Shown: positions 17,600 to 26,367 of the stretch, piece after piece
How the letters are laid out: every line of letters begins with the position of its first letter
How positions within the stretch are numbered: the stretch's first letter is position 1
Source: Paucibacter sp963740455
GTDB lineage: Bacteria; Pseudomonadota; Gammaproteobacteria; Burkholderiales; Burkholderiaceae_C
Length of the DNA: 64,000 nt
Direction: 5' to 3'
Assembly (NCBI GenBank): GCA_963740455.1
Contig: CAVUEF010000014.1
Coordinates: 1-64,000 of the forward strand
The notes under the pieces: model-generated
Databases searched by the model: none
The model's input: the letters and a program-made list of their open reading frames with translations, nothing else
What the model was told of the DNA's origin: nothing
Translations under genes and position numbers: made by a program

Positions 17600-18430
17600 A
17601 TGTCAACCAATACGTTTCAAACGGGGGCACCTGTAGAACGACTCCCTTTTCGGGTCGAGATTGCCTCTGCCGACGACTTGATGGACGTGGCCCGCCTGCG
17701 TGCCGCCGCTTACGGCAGGCATTTGCCAGCGCTGGCGACAAGATTGCTGCAGCCCGAAGCGGCCGACTATGAAATCGGCTGCGAGGTGTTCGTCGCCAGG
17801 TCCAGACTGGACGGTTCCGTGCTGGGCAGCTTTCGCACGCACGCGAATATTCTGAAGCCCCTGCCTCTGCAGGCATCGATGGACCTGCCTGAACGGTTCA
17901 GCGGCTGTCGCATGATCGAGGCGACGCGCCTAAGCGTTTTGGGCAACCCCGATTCTTCGCTGGTCAGGAATGCGCTGTTCAAGGCCTACTTTCACTACTG
18001 CCTGATGCAAAAGGCGGACTGGATGCTGGCAGCAGGGCGTCGTCCGGTAGATCGTCTTTACGACGCTATGCTCTGGACCGATGTTGAAGAAGCCGGCAGG
18101 CTGTACCCGATGGCGCATGCGGCGAACGTGCCGCACCGCGTCATGTGTCTGGAGCCCTTGGCTGCCGAACCCGTCTGGAGGGCGGCGCAGCATCCCCTGT
18201 ACAAATTTGCGTTCCAGACTGTCCATCCGGATATCGATTTCACCGGGATGGTCGATCTTGATCACGCTTCGAGTGGCATCGGTACGTCCACGCGAGCAAG
18301 CATGCCGGACCACCATGAGCAAGTGGCACAAGGCGGCTGGCGTATTGCCGGATCAGTGCAACAGCTCGGCCATGCGCGCATGGTCAGCGTTGACAAAGAG
18401 CGGGATGCCCGAGTCCGTTTGAGCTTGTAA
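17600..18430 (+). CDS. FeeM-like N-acyltransferase (autoinducer-synthase-like GNAT fold)
   Basis: A 276-residue protein resembling N-acyl amino acid synthase FeeM and the PEP-CTERM/exosortase-associated acyltransferase family. Supporting segments are DLMDVARLRAAAYGRHLP, EIGCEVFVARSRLDGSVLGS, the EATRLSV motif near the middle, and the helix NALFKAYFHYCLMQKADWML. Members transfer acyl groups from acyl-ACP to amino groups. No signal peptide is seen, so it should be cytosolic. Its last 78 bp overlap the 3' end of the convergent GGDEF-EAL gene, so the C-terminal 25 residues may be loosely constrained. Recognition is by motif impression only. Confidence 0.6.
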   Translation: MSTNTFQTGAPVERLPFRVEIASADDLMDVARLRAAAYGRHLPALATRLLQPEAADYEIGCEVFVARSRLDGSVLGSFRTHANILKPLPLQASMDLPERFSGCRMIEATRLSVLGNPDSSLVRNALFKAYFHYCLMQKADWMLAAGRRPVDRLYDAMLWTDVEEAGRLYPMAHAANVPHRVMCLEPLAAEPVWRAAQHPLYKFAFQTVHPDIDFTGMVDLDHASSGIGTSTRASMPDHHEQVAQGGWRIAGSVQQLGHARMVSVDKERDARVRLSL

Positions 18431-21319
18431 TTGCTTCACGAAGGCGAGGATTTCGGGATCCTCGATGAAGTCGGCTCCCGACTTTGCAGCGAGGATGCGT
18501 TCGGGCAGCACGGGCTTGCTGATGCCATAGCCTTGCGCGTAGTCGACCCCAGCGGCGACCAACGCCTTGATGGTAGGCAGGTTCTCGGCAAACTCGCCAA
18601 CCGACTTCATGCCCAAGCTCCTCACCAAGCCGGCAAGGGCCGTCACGATGGCCATGCTCGCCGCGTTCTGCGCGGCATCCTTCACCAGAGAACCGTCGAG
18701 CTTGAGCGCATCCACGCTCAAGCCCTTCAGATAGCCAAACGACGAGTAGCCCGCGCCGAAGTCGTCCAGGCTGACCTTTGCGCCGGTGGCGCGAGCGCGG
18801 TCGATAAAGCGTTGCACATGGTGCATGTCGGTCAGCACCACGGTCTCGGTGATCTCGAGGCAAATCAGCGGCATGATGGCCGCATGTTGTTCGAAAAGCG
18901 CGAACAGCGCGTCGACAAAGGTTTCGTTGTTGAGTGAGCCGCCGGACAGATTGACGCCGACGAATCGAGTCAGCGGCAGTTGGTCGGCATGTGCCTCAAG
19001 CCAGGCAATGACCGTGCTCACCACCCACATATCGATGATGGTCGTTTTGCCATGCGCCTCTGCGGCTTCAATGATGACGGGCGCGGGCACGATGTCGCCA
19101 TTGGGTTTGCGCATGCGCAGCAACACTTCGAAATTGAGCGAATCGAGCGGCCGGCTCAGTGATATTTCGGGCTGCATCACGAGGAACAGGCCCTCGGGTG
19201 TTTCGCCGCGCTCCAGGCAGGAAATCAGCTCCAACTCATACTTGTGGTGCTGGAAGAAAACGTTGCCGCTCTCGGTCACGACGAGTTGCTCGTTGGGGCG
19301 CTTCTTGGCCATGCGGCACAGCGTGTCAGCGGCGGAAACGATCTCCTTCAGAGACGCGTTGTCGAAGTGCTCGGTCGCCACCAGCCCGGCCGACACGCTG
19401 AGCGCAAAGCGCTGCGAGCCGATCTGGAACGGCGCAGACGCCAACAGGGCGCAGATGTTCTCGCAGCACTGCTTGGCCGCGGCAAGGCTGGAATTCGGGA
19501 AGGCAACGACAAACTCGTCGCCACCGACGCGCGCGAGCAAGTCATCCGGCCCGAGTTGAGTGCGCATGCGCTCGCAGACCTGCCTCAGGACCGCGTCTCC
19601 TGCCGAATGGCCATAGAGGTCGTTGATCAGCTTGAAGCGATCCAGATCGAAATAGGCGACAGACTTGGCCTCCGCCTTGGAGCGCTCGACCTGGCGCGAC
19701 AGCCCGCGCAGGTTCAGGCATTCGGTCAGCGGGTCGTGGTTGACCAGGAACTCCAGCCGGTTGGTGGCGCGCACCTTCTCGCTGATGTCCTGCAGCGAGC
19801 CTTCGATGACTTCGCCATCATTGGTGGAGACCTTGATGGCGAACCATGCGCCGCTATTGCCCCTGGGGCCGGGCAAATCAAGGCGGGTCTGCAACTCAAC
19901 ATTGGCCGGCAAGGGGCGGGTTCGCAAAGCACAGATCTGGCCTACGACCTTGGCATCGAAGATCTGCGACAGATGGGTCGGCGCGATGGGATGGGTCGCT
20001 TTCAGCAGGGCTCGAAAGACCGCGTTGCTGTTGACGATTTGATCGCTGTTTCGCAGAGTGAACAGCCCGATGGGTGAATCGTTGTAAGTGGCCTTGAGCT
20101 GTTGTTGGACAGCCAACGTCTTCTTGCGGCTGAGCCGCATGTGCTCGCCAGCCGCGGCAAACACGAACAGTGCAGACACGAGAGCGGCCGATACGCTGTT
20201 GAGCTCACCCAAAATGTATTGTTTTCCGGCCGCGGCGAATATTACCTCGTTCAAGCTGGCCAGCAAGGTCGTGACGATTGAGGCCGAATACCAAAGCGCA
20301 ACGCGAGAAGGAATTCGGCGCAAGATCCGATAGAGGTAGACCACCATGATGACGATGCCTGTGGTCGACGTCACCCACACGACGGGAAGGATCTGCTCGA
20401 AGGTCAAGAAAGCACAGGCGCTCAACAGGGTGACTGCAAGAACCTGCAGCCCCGTCAAGGCACGCCGGGTGGCGAAAGTTGCTATTTCCCTCCTGAAAAG
20501 CTGGCTGAACAGGGCTACCGTTGCCGCCGCATACATGCAGACGGTCCATTCACGGATCGGGATCAACCAATCCGACGGGACGGGCATGCCGAACCAAGCG
20601 AAATCTGTGCCTGCTGACAAGGCGGCCATCCGCATGCTCAACAAGAGCCAACCGACGAAGGTGTAGTAGAGGGGGTTTCGGTTGATGACCGCCATCAAGA
20701 GCATTGACAAGGCAAGTGCTCCAAGGCCTGCCTCGATCACGACACCGGTCTTCTCGTGCGAGGTCTGAGCGTGCTTTAGGGCTTCGGCGTCCCACACTGA
20801 TGCCGAAATCTTGGCTGGGCCACGAAACACCGACCGGCACAGCAAACTGGCAGTCTGTTGGCTTGCGGGGAACTCTATCGCGAACCCACCACGACTGCGA
20901 GTGAAATCCCCTTGCACATTGGCACGATTGGCCATGCCAACATAGGCATCGGACCTTTTGTCCCAGCACTCTATTTCCATGGCGTGGCGCGACGGAAATT
21001 CAATGGCCCAATTGGTGTCGGTCTGTGGCGCTGTGGCCGTCAGCGAAATCCAGAAACTGTCTTTCGAGAGTCGGGTGTATACCGATCCGCTTGCCGGCAA
21101 AGCATCCACTTGCGCGGCGATTTGCGCATGGCTACTCGTTTGCACAGGCATCAGGCTCGGCTGTTCCCAGGCACGAATGACAAGGGGGGCGCCCCCCGGC
21201 ACACCGGGCTGGGCGAGCAGCCAGACGCATGCAATCACCGAAACGCTGATCAGCACGGCCGGGAAAACCAGCACGGCAAGCTTGTTCAGTACGTTTTCGG
21301 CGGCAGTGCGCAGCAGCAT
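18353..21319 (-). CDS. membrane GGDEF-EAL protein with 7TM sensor region (c-di-GMP turnover)
   Basis: A 988-residue protein. One N-terminal helix, a periplasmic region to about residue 185, then seven hydrophobic helices to about 400 resemble the 7TMR-DISM layout. A PAS-like stretch (NDSPIGLFTLRNSDQIVNSN) follows. The GGDEF motif is intact at 599-603 (ARVGGDEF), but the upstream inhibitory RxxD is missing (GPDD). The EAL domain has EVL at Glu731, with NLSGGS, ITETVV, DDFGAGYSS, KLDGSLV and QGYGISKP all in order, so catalytic acids appear kept. It may synthesise, degrade, or both. The 3' end overlaps the FeeM-like gene. Confidence 0.9.
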   Translation of the reverse strand: MLLRTAAENVLNKLAVLVFPAVLISVSVIACVWLLAQPGVPGGAPLVIRAWEQPSLMPVQTSSHAQIAAQVDALPASGSVYTRLSKDSFWISLTATAPQTDTNWAIEFPSRHAMEIECWDKRSDAYVGMANRANVQGDFTRSRGGFAIEFPASQQTASLLCRSVFRGPAKISASVWDAEALKHAQTSHEKTGVVIEAGLGALALSMLLMAVINRNPLYYTFVGWLLLSMRMAALSAGTDFAWFGMPVPSDWLIPIREWTVCMYAAATVALFSQLFRREIATFATRRALTGLQVLAVTLLSACAFLTFEQILPVVWVTSTTGIVIMVVYLYRILRRIPSRVALWYSASIVTTLLASLNEVIFAAAGKQYILGELNSVSAALVSALFVFAAAGEHMRLSRKKTLAVQQQLKATYNDSPIGLFTLRNSDQIVNSNAVFRALLKATHPIAPTHLSQIFDAKVVGQICALRTRPLPANVELQTRLDLPGPRGNSGAWFAIKVSTNDGEVIEGSLQDISEKVRATNRLEFLVNHDPLTECLNLRGLSRQVERSKAEAKSVAYFDLDRFKLINDLYGHSAGDAVLRQVCERMRTQLGPDDLLARVGGDEFVVAFPNSSLAAAKQCCENICALLASAPFQIGSQRFALSVSAGLVATEHFDNASLKEIVSAADTLCRMAKKRPNEQLVVTESGNVFFQHHKYELELISCLERGETPEGLFLVMQPEISLSRPLDSLNFEVLLRMRKPNGDIVPAPVIIEAAEAHGKTTIIDMWVVSTVIAWLEAHADQLPLTRFVGVNLSGGSLNNETFVDALFALFEQHAAIMPLICLEITETVVLTDMHHVQRFIDRARATGAKVSLDDFGAGYSSFGYLKGLSVDALKLDGSLVKDAAQNAASMAIVTALAGLVRSLGMKSVGEFAENLPTIKALVAAGVDYAQGYGISKPVLPERILAAKSGADFIEDPEILAFVKQLQAQTDSGIPLFVNADHARMAELLH

Positions 21320-21510
21320 ATGTCGGTGGCGACCTGGCAGCTCCTGAGTCGGAGCGGGAGGTCAGGGTAATGGCGCGCAGGGGCAAATGCCAGCAAGCTG
21401 GGCACGCAGGACGGCAAAGCGTTGAATGCGTCACGGCTCGCGTTCGGCGGGTCGGGCAAACCGCAACATATCAAGCCGGCGCTTTGCGGCGGCGGCCAGG
21501 CGCTGTCGCC

Positions 21511-23139
21511 TCAGCCGTCGGCGCGGTTCTGGAACATAAGGCCCGCGTGCTCGCGCATGGCGTGGAATTTGATCTTGGGCCAGTTGCTTTGAATCGCACG
21601 CAGCTCGGGCGCGTATTCGACCAGGACAGTCGGCGCATCGACCGCGTCATAGGCGACGCGGTGCGCATTCGCGTCGATGAAGCGTTTGAGCTCCTTCTCG
21701 CCACCGTCGGCATCGTCGCAAGTGACCCAGCGCGCCACCTGAAAACGGCTGGGCATGATGCGCGCCTTGACGCCGTATTCATGCTCGAGGCGGTGCGCCA
21801 CCACCTCGAATTGCAACTGGCCGACGGCGCCCAGCAGCAGCACCGAACCGGCCACCGGACGGAACACCTGGATCGCGCCTTCCTCGCCAAGCTGGGTCAG
21901 GCCGGCCCGCAACTGCTTGGTGCGCAGCGGGTCGGCCACCTCGACCGAGCGGAACATTTCGGGCGCAAAAAACGGCAGGCCGGTGAACTGCAAGGCCTCG
22001 CCTTCGGTGAGCGTGTCGCCGAGTTGCAGCAGGCCGTGATTCGGGATGCCGATGATGTCGCCGGCAAAGGCCTCGTCGAGCAGCTCGCGGCGCTGGCTCA
22101 AGAAACTCACCACCGTGTTGGGGCGCAGTTCCTTGCCGGATCGCACCACCTTGAGCCGCATGCCGCGCTCGAAGTGGCCGCTGGCCACGCGCAAAAAGGC
22201 AATGCGGTCGCGGTGCGCCGGGTCCATATTGGCCTGGATCTTGAACACGACGCCGCTGAACCTGGCCTCGTCGGGCTCGACCACGCGCTGCAAGGCCTGG
22301 CGCGCGCCTGGCGAGGGTGCCAGGTCGACCAAGGCGTCCAACACCTCCTGCACGCCGAAATTGTTGACCGCCGAGCCGAAGAACATCGGCGTCTGGTGGC
22401 CGGCCAGAAACTCGGCCTCGTCAAATGACGGCGCGGCGTCGCGCACCAATTGAATCTCGCCCTGCGCCTGCTCGTACTGCATGCCGAAGCGCTCGGCATA
22501 CGCCGGGTTGTCGATACCCGCCAGCACCTCGTCATTGCCGCCGGCGCGATCTTCGCCGGGCGAAAAAACACGCATCTGCTGCTTGCGCAAATCCATCACG
22601 CCGTGGAATTGCTTTCCCATGCCGACCGGCCAGGTGAACGGCACGACGGTCATGCCGAGTTCGCGCTCGATCTCGTCCATCAGCTTGAGCGGGTCCTGCA
22701 CCTCGCGGTCCATCTTGTTGACGAAGGTGAGGATGGGCGTATTGCGCGCGCGGCACACCTGCAGCAGGCGGCGCGTCTGCGGCTCGACGCCGTTGGCCGC
22801 GTCTATCACCATCAGCGCCGCATCGACCGCAGTGAGCACGCGGTAGGTGTCTTCCGAGAAGTCCTGGTGGCCGGGGGTGTCGAGCAGATTGATGACGCAG
22901 TCGCGGTATTCCATCTGCATCACGCTCGACGCCACCGAGATGCCGCGCTGTTTCTCGATCTCCATCCAGTCACTGGTGGCATGACGGCTGGCCTTGCGCG
23001 CCTTCACCGACCCGGCAATCTGGATCGCGCCCGAAAACAGCAGCAGCTTCTCGGTCAGTGTGGTCTTGCCCGCGTCGGGGTGCGAAATGATGGCGAAAGT
23101 GCGGCGACGCCGCACTTGGGGACTGAGATCGGTGGACAT
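21511..23139 (-). CDS. prfC: peptide chain release factor 3 (GTPase)
   Basis: RF3 recycles RF1 and RF2 from the ribosome after termination. The 542 residues show the translational GTPase motifs: ISHPDAGKTTLTEKLL (G1), QRGISVASSV (G2), DTPGHQDF (G3) and NKMD (G4). The RF3-specific DREVQDPLKLMDEIE and PVGMGKQFHGVMDL follow, and the C-terminal domain includes QLGEEGAIQVF and GAVGQLQFEVV. Length is typical. It stands alone between the GGDEF-EAL gene and the AbiEi-HipA gene on the same strand. Confidence 0.96.
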   Translation of the reverse strand: MSTDLSPQVRRRRTFAIISHPDAGKTTLTEKLLLFSGAIQIAGSVKARKASRHATSDWMEIEKQRGISVASSVMQMEYRDCVINLLDTPGHQDFSEDTYRVLTAVDAALMVIDAANGVEPQTRRLLQVCRARNTPILTFVNKMDREVQDPLKLMDEIERELGMTVVPFTWPVGMGKQFHGVMDLRKQQMRVFSPGEDRAGGNDEVLAGIDNPAYAERFGMQYEQAQGEIQLVRDAAPSFDEAEFLAGHQTPMFFGSAVNNFGVQEVLDALVDLAPSPGARQALQRVVEPDEARFSGVVFKIQANMDPAHRDRIAFLRVASGHFERGMRLKVVRSGKELRPNTVVSFLSQRRELLDEAFAGDIIGIPNHGLLQLGDTLTEGEALQFTGLPFFAPEMFRSVEVADPLRTKQLRAGLTQLGEEGAIQVFRPVAGSVLLLGAVGQLQFEVVAHRLEHEYGVKARIMPSRFQVARWVTCDDADGGEKELKRFIDANAHRVAYDAVDAPTVLVEYAPELRAIQSNWPKIKFHAMREHAGLMFQNRADG

Positions 23140-23240
23140 AGTGGCGTTCGGGCCTTGGTGGCCTGGCCGATTCGTGAAAACCCTCGATTATCGCGGCAGA
23201 AGCGACTACCAGCGGCAGATCGAGGGCGCCGCGTGTCCGG

Positions 23241-25085
23241 TCACGCGAACGAGGCGATCCGCTCCCGGCATATCTCAAGCGTTCGGGTCACCGCATCCTC
23301 GCCGGACGGCCCGTAGCCGGGAAGCGTGGGCAAGGTGATCGCGGCAACGGCATCCCGCATCCTCTCCAGAACGTCGTCGATAGCGGCATGGGTGTCCGAC
23401 GCTCGAAGTCCGGCCATTGCAGAGACCGCGAGGAAGTCGGCCCGCTTGAGCCGTTCGTCCTTGCCGCCCAGCTTGAGTGCCATGCGGTCATGTTCGAGGC
23501 GAGGAAAGACCCGGGTCGTCAGCGTGTCGTAGACGGGCGCAAGGCGAACGCTGCGGAAGGCCGGATTGCCGGGTGCGGCGATCTTCAGAACGGCCATGTT
23601 CTTGAGGTGCATGTCGCCGTCGGCGATGAGCCAGGCGAACACGACGCGCTTCATGAGGATCAGGAGGTCCTCTTCGGGCGATGTGGACAGGCTTCTCAGG
23701 GCGCGCGCCACACGCTCGATGGTGCCATCGTACTTGGCCTCCGGCGAGAGATCGAGCACCGAGCAAAGGTCTTCCATCGCCAGCAGGCGGTGGTCATCAG
23801 CGCCTTCGCGAATGTCGAAGCGCTCGACCAGAAGCGCCGGAGGCATGCCGTCAGGCATCGCTATCAGTGCGGTTTCCGGGGCCGCAAACCCGGCCTGCTT
23901 CGCCAAAGTCAGGCCGATCCATTCGACCAGCGGCAAGGCCTCGAAGCCGCTGGTCCCTGCGGGCTTCAGGATGTGGGTGAACGGTGTACCGATGCTCGGC
24001 GAGAGCCTGCCGTCCGGGGCCAGCGTCATCGGTGCCTTGATCTGCACGCCGGAGAGGCGCGGCGTATCGGCGCGGTCGTAGATCATGGCGAGCTTGCGCT
24101 CGAAGTCCTGCTCCATCGCGCTGCGACCGGGCCCGGCATAGGTGCCTGTGAATACGCCCGCCGCCGTATGGGCGGCGAGCGGCGTCGCGAGGACATCGAG
24201 CGGCAGGGCGGCAAGCTCGTCTGCGTTCTCGGCTATTGTGATGTTGGACATGTAGCGCCTGCCCGAGCGAAGCATGGCCCGCTCGTCCCGGTCGTGCAGG
24301 ACGCTCTCCAGCCAGCCTTCCGGCAGCAGAGAGACCACGAAAGGCGGCAACCTGCCCGGCATCGTCTGGCGGATGACTGGCGGCATACGCACGCCGCTGT
24401 CGGCCTGCGACCACCGCCACTCGAATCCGTCATGAACGAGGGTGCCGATGGGCCGTCTGTGCCATGCCACGGTCAGGGTGAACGCGGCCTCGTTGCGCGC
24501 GGTCGCAATCGAAGGCCCGCGTAGCAAGAACTTCTCTGCCCCCTCGCCCTCGCGATACCAGTCGTTTTCACGGGCCAGCGCCCACACGGCGTCGCTTGCG
24601 GCCTTTGCGCCGCCGTACTCCTCGGCAAGGCGGGCGGCGATGGCCTCCCGCGTGGCCGCATCGATGGACGCGGCATGTTCGCTGCGCAGGCGAAAGGCCT
24701 CCAGAAACCTCTGGCGGAGCGAGGAGACATTGACGGTGAACTCGCCCAGGCTGTCGGCAACGGTGGCAGAAGCAAGCGAGGGCTTCGCCGGAGCCTTGTT
24801 CTGGACGATTTCAAGGGCCCGGAGACGCGTGCGTTGCGCGCGCGGCCCGCTCAGGTAGAGGCGGCCGTCGCGGGTCGGCCCCAGCAGAACCGCGCTGGCC
24901 GCCGAGAGGTAAGCATTGGGATAGAGGTAGCGGCCCATGCGGACGGCATGGGCGAGGACTGTCTGATCGATGTTGTCGGCGGCATCGACATAGATGCCCC
25001 GCATCAACTGGACGAGCTTGCCCGTCTCAGCCAGATAGTGGCTGCGGGTCTTGTCTATGGTCTCGCCGACGAGATGAAGGGGCAT
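23241..25085 (-). CDS. AbiEi-like winged-helix / HipA-type kinase fusion (single-gene toxin-antitoxin candidate)
   Basis: A 614-residue protein, about 170 longer than HipA. Residues 1-100 look like an AbiEi-type antitoxin or regulator: LVQLMRGIYVDAAD, YLSAASAVLLGPTRDGRLYLSG. Residues 190-310 match the HipA N-terminal region, including LPPFVVSLLPEGWLE. The kinase core follows: RLSGVQIKAPMTL, lysine in THILKPA, LLVERFDI, EDLCSVLDLSPEAKYDG, catalytic Asp491/Asn496 in GDMHLKN and metal-binding Asp520 in APVYDTLTT. No hipB or other antitoxin gene is adjacent, so the N-terminal domain may replace it. The start is six bases from a 35-nt palindrome. Kinase assignment is strong; the AbiEi comparison is by motif only. 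Confidence 0.85.
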   Translation of the reverse strand: MPLHLVGETIDKTRSHYLAETGKLVQLMRGIYVDAADNIDQTVLAHAVRMGRYLYPNAYLSAASAVLLGPTRDGRLYLSGPRAQRTRLRALEIVQNKAPAKPSLASATVADSLGEFTVNVSSLRQRFLEAFRLRSEHAASIDAATREAIAARLAEEYGGAKAASDAVWALARENDWYREGEGAEKFLLRGPSIATARNEAAFTLTVAWHRRPIGTLVHDGFEWRWSQADSGVRMPPVIRQTMPGRLPPFVVSLLPEGWLESVLHDRDERAMLRSGRRYMSNITIAENADELAALPLDVLATPLAAHTAAGVFTGTYAGPGRSAMEQDFERKLAMIYDRADTPRLSGVQIKAPMTLAPDGRLSPSIGTPFTHILKPAGTSGFEALPLVEWIGLTLAKQAGFAAPETALIAMPDGMPPALLVERFDIREGADDHRLLAMEDLCSVLDLSPEAKYDGTIERVARALRSLSTSPEEDLLILMKRVVFAWLIADGDMHLKNMAVLKIAAPGNPAFRSVRLAPVYDTLTTRVFPRLEHDRMALKLGGKDERLKRADFLAVSAMAGLRASDTHAAIDDVLERMRDAVAAITLPTLPGYGPSGEDAVTRTLEICRERIASFA

Positions 25086-25090
25086 TGTTT

Positions 25091-25125
25091 CTAACCTTCC
25101 CGTGTTTCAGATACGGGAAAGTTAG
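25091..25125. promoter_or_regulatory. palindromic operator 1 of the AbiEi-HipA gene
   Basis: CTAACCTTCCCGT and ACGGGAAAGTTAG are 13-bp arms with one mismatch around GTTTCAGAT. It shares CTAACCTT and TTTCAGATACG with operator 2, 64 bp away. It overlaps the predicted -10 and contains the only SD-like sequence (AAGG) before the ATG at 25085. Binding here would block transcription; in RNA the stem would cover the ribosome site. Confidence 0.7.
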
Positions 25126-25147
25126 CACCCGGCAAGCCACCAAGCAA
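25119..25147 (-). promoter_or_regulatory. predicted sigma70 promoter of the AbiEi-HipA gene
   Basis: On the minus strand TTGCTT (-35, 25142-25147) and TAACTT (-10, 25119-25124) are separated by exactly 17 bp, with a TG one base before the -10. The -10 lies in operator 1 and the -35 lies between the two operators, a layout suited to autorepression. Confidence 0.55.
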
Positions 25148-25154
25148 GAGAAAT

Positions 25155-25189
25155 CTAACCTTTGCGTATTTCAGATACGCAAAGGTTGT
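25155..25189. promoter_or_regulatory. palindromic operator 2 of the AbiEi-HipA gene
   Basis: AACCTTTGCGTAT and ATACGCAAAGGTT are perfect 13-bp arms around TTCAG (25157-25187). The outer CTAACCTT and central TTTCAGATACG match operator 1. The 64-bp start-to-start spacing is close to six helical turns, so dimers would sit on the same DNA face. Confidence 0.7.
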
Positions 25190-25235
25190 GATTTGCGTGC
25201 TTCCCTTGTTGTGCCAAAACTTGTCGCCTTTCCGG

Positions 25236-26294
25236 CTACCAGCGGCACCCCTTGTCTCGCGCCGCATCGACCGCCAAGGGAATGACGGCCAGCAGGCCTG
25301 CGCCGCCGTAGGCCTGGCGGCAGTCCTCCCGGGCGGCTTTCTCGATGCCCTTGGTCAACTTCGATGGGGTCTCGGGTGGTGGCGCCATCAATTGCAGCAA
25401 ACCGCGCCCGCCCCGGCTCGACAATGCGCCGCCACGCGGCAGCGACAGGTCGAGCGGCCGGCGCGGCGCGCTGGCCGGAGCGGAGGGCGGCGTGGCGACG
25501 TCGCGCCCGAGCCGCGAACCGGCATCGGGCGCACCCAGGAGCGGCGCTGCGGACAAGGCTGGCGGCGCCGCCGTGCTGCGCTCGGGTGCGCCGACAGGCG
25601 TTTGCTCGGACGGGGTGGACCGGGGTGGCGCGGCGGTGGTGGGTGCCAGCGCAGCTTCACGTGTCGGTACAGGCGTTGGCGCGAGATCGGGTACCGGCGC
25701 GGGCGCGGGTGAGGCTTGTGATGCATGGGCAGGGTCAGGTGCTGGCAGCGTCAGCGGCGTGACGGGCTTGACCTGATCAAAGGTAGGCGCCAGCGTGGGC
25801 AAGGCGGACTGATCGGGCGCGGGCCCGGCGATATCGGGTGAAGTCTCGATCGGCGTCGCGGGCAAGAGCGAGTCTGCCGGTGCCGGTGCTTGGGTCGCTT
25901 CGAGCACTGGCGGCAGCGGTGGCGTCAACGCTGGTTGCTGCGCTTGTCTGATTGGCTTGGCGCTGGGCAGCGCGCGCGCCATTGGCGGCAGGTCGGGCTT
26001 GCTTCGTGCTCTGCCGCCAACGCGTGCTTGATTTGCGTTGTCTGCGTGCACGGTGCCAGTCGCAGGCGCGGTGGGAACACCCGAGCCGCGAGCGTTGGCT
26101 GCCTCACGCAGGGTCACGGTCAGGGCGCCCCACACGCCTTCTCCTGGCAGGGCGATGCCCCCCGGGGCCGTGCCTATCATCAACACCACCAGGATGTGCA
26201 GCAGCAGGGCCAGCGTGATGCACTGGCCCAGCCGAGGCGCTTGGAGCAGCCTCGGCGGCCAGACGGCGTCGGCGGTTTTGCTTGAGGAAGGCAC
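25236..26294 (-). CDS. proline-rich, TonB-like membrane-anchored protein
   Basis: The gene encodes one N-terminal membrane helix (LGQCITLALLLHILVVLMIG) followed by about 240 residues rich in Pro, Ala, Thr and Ser, then a short conserved-looking C-terminus (DCRQAYGGAGLLAVIPLAVDAARDKGCRW in two pieces, with two Cys). The layout is that of a TonB-type periplasm-spanning protein, but no clear TonB C-terminal domain is seen. The start is uncertain: GTG at 26294 avoids overlap with amrS; GTG at 26426 would add 44 residues and overlap amrS by 59 bp. It follows the AmmeMemoRadiSam genes on the same strand and may be cotranscribed. Confidence 0.65.
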   Translation of the reverse strand: MPSSSKTADAVWPPRLLQAPRLGQCITLALLLHILVVLMIGTAPGGIALPGEGVWGALTVTLREAANARGSGVPTAPATGTVHADNANQARVGGRARSKPDLPPMARALPSAKPIRQAQQPALTPPLPPVLEATQAPAPADSLLPATPIETSPDIAGPAPDQSALPTLAPTFDQVKPVTPLTLPAPDPAHASQASPAPAPVPDLAPTPVPTREAALAPTTAAPPRSTPSEQTPVGAPERSTAAPPALSAAPLLGAPDAGSRLGRDVATPPSAPASAPRRPLDLSLPRGGALSSRGGRGLLQLMAPPPETPSKLTKGIEKAAREDCRQAYGGAGLLAVIPLAVDAARDKGCRW

Positions 26295-26367
26295 GGGTGT
26301 CGATTCTGGGGCTGCAACAGGATTCGCGCGACCCGCTGCCGAGTTTGCAGACTTCGACCGTCCGCGT

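Noticed and set aside
25091..25189. CRISPR-like array
   Set aside because: Only two related palindromes with a single spacer-sized gap and no cas genes; they fit operators better.
25085..25235. A separate hipB-type antitoxin gene upstream of the HipA-like gene
   Set aside because: No frame of useful length with a helix-turn-helix exists in the 150-bp gap or the 100-bp gap on the other side.
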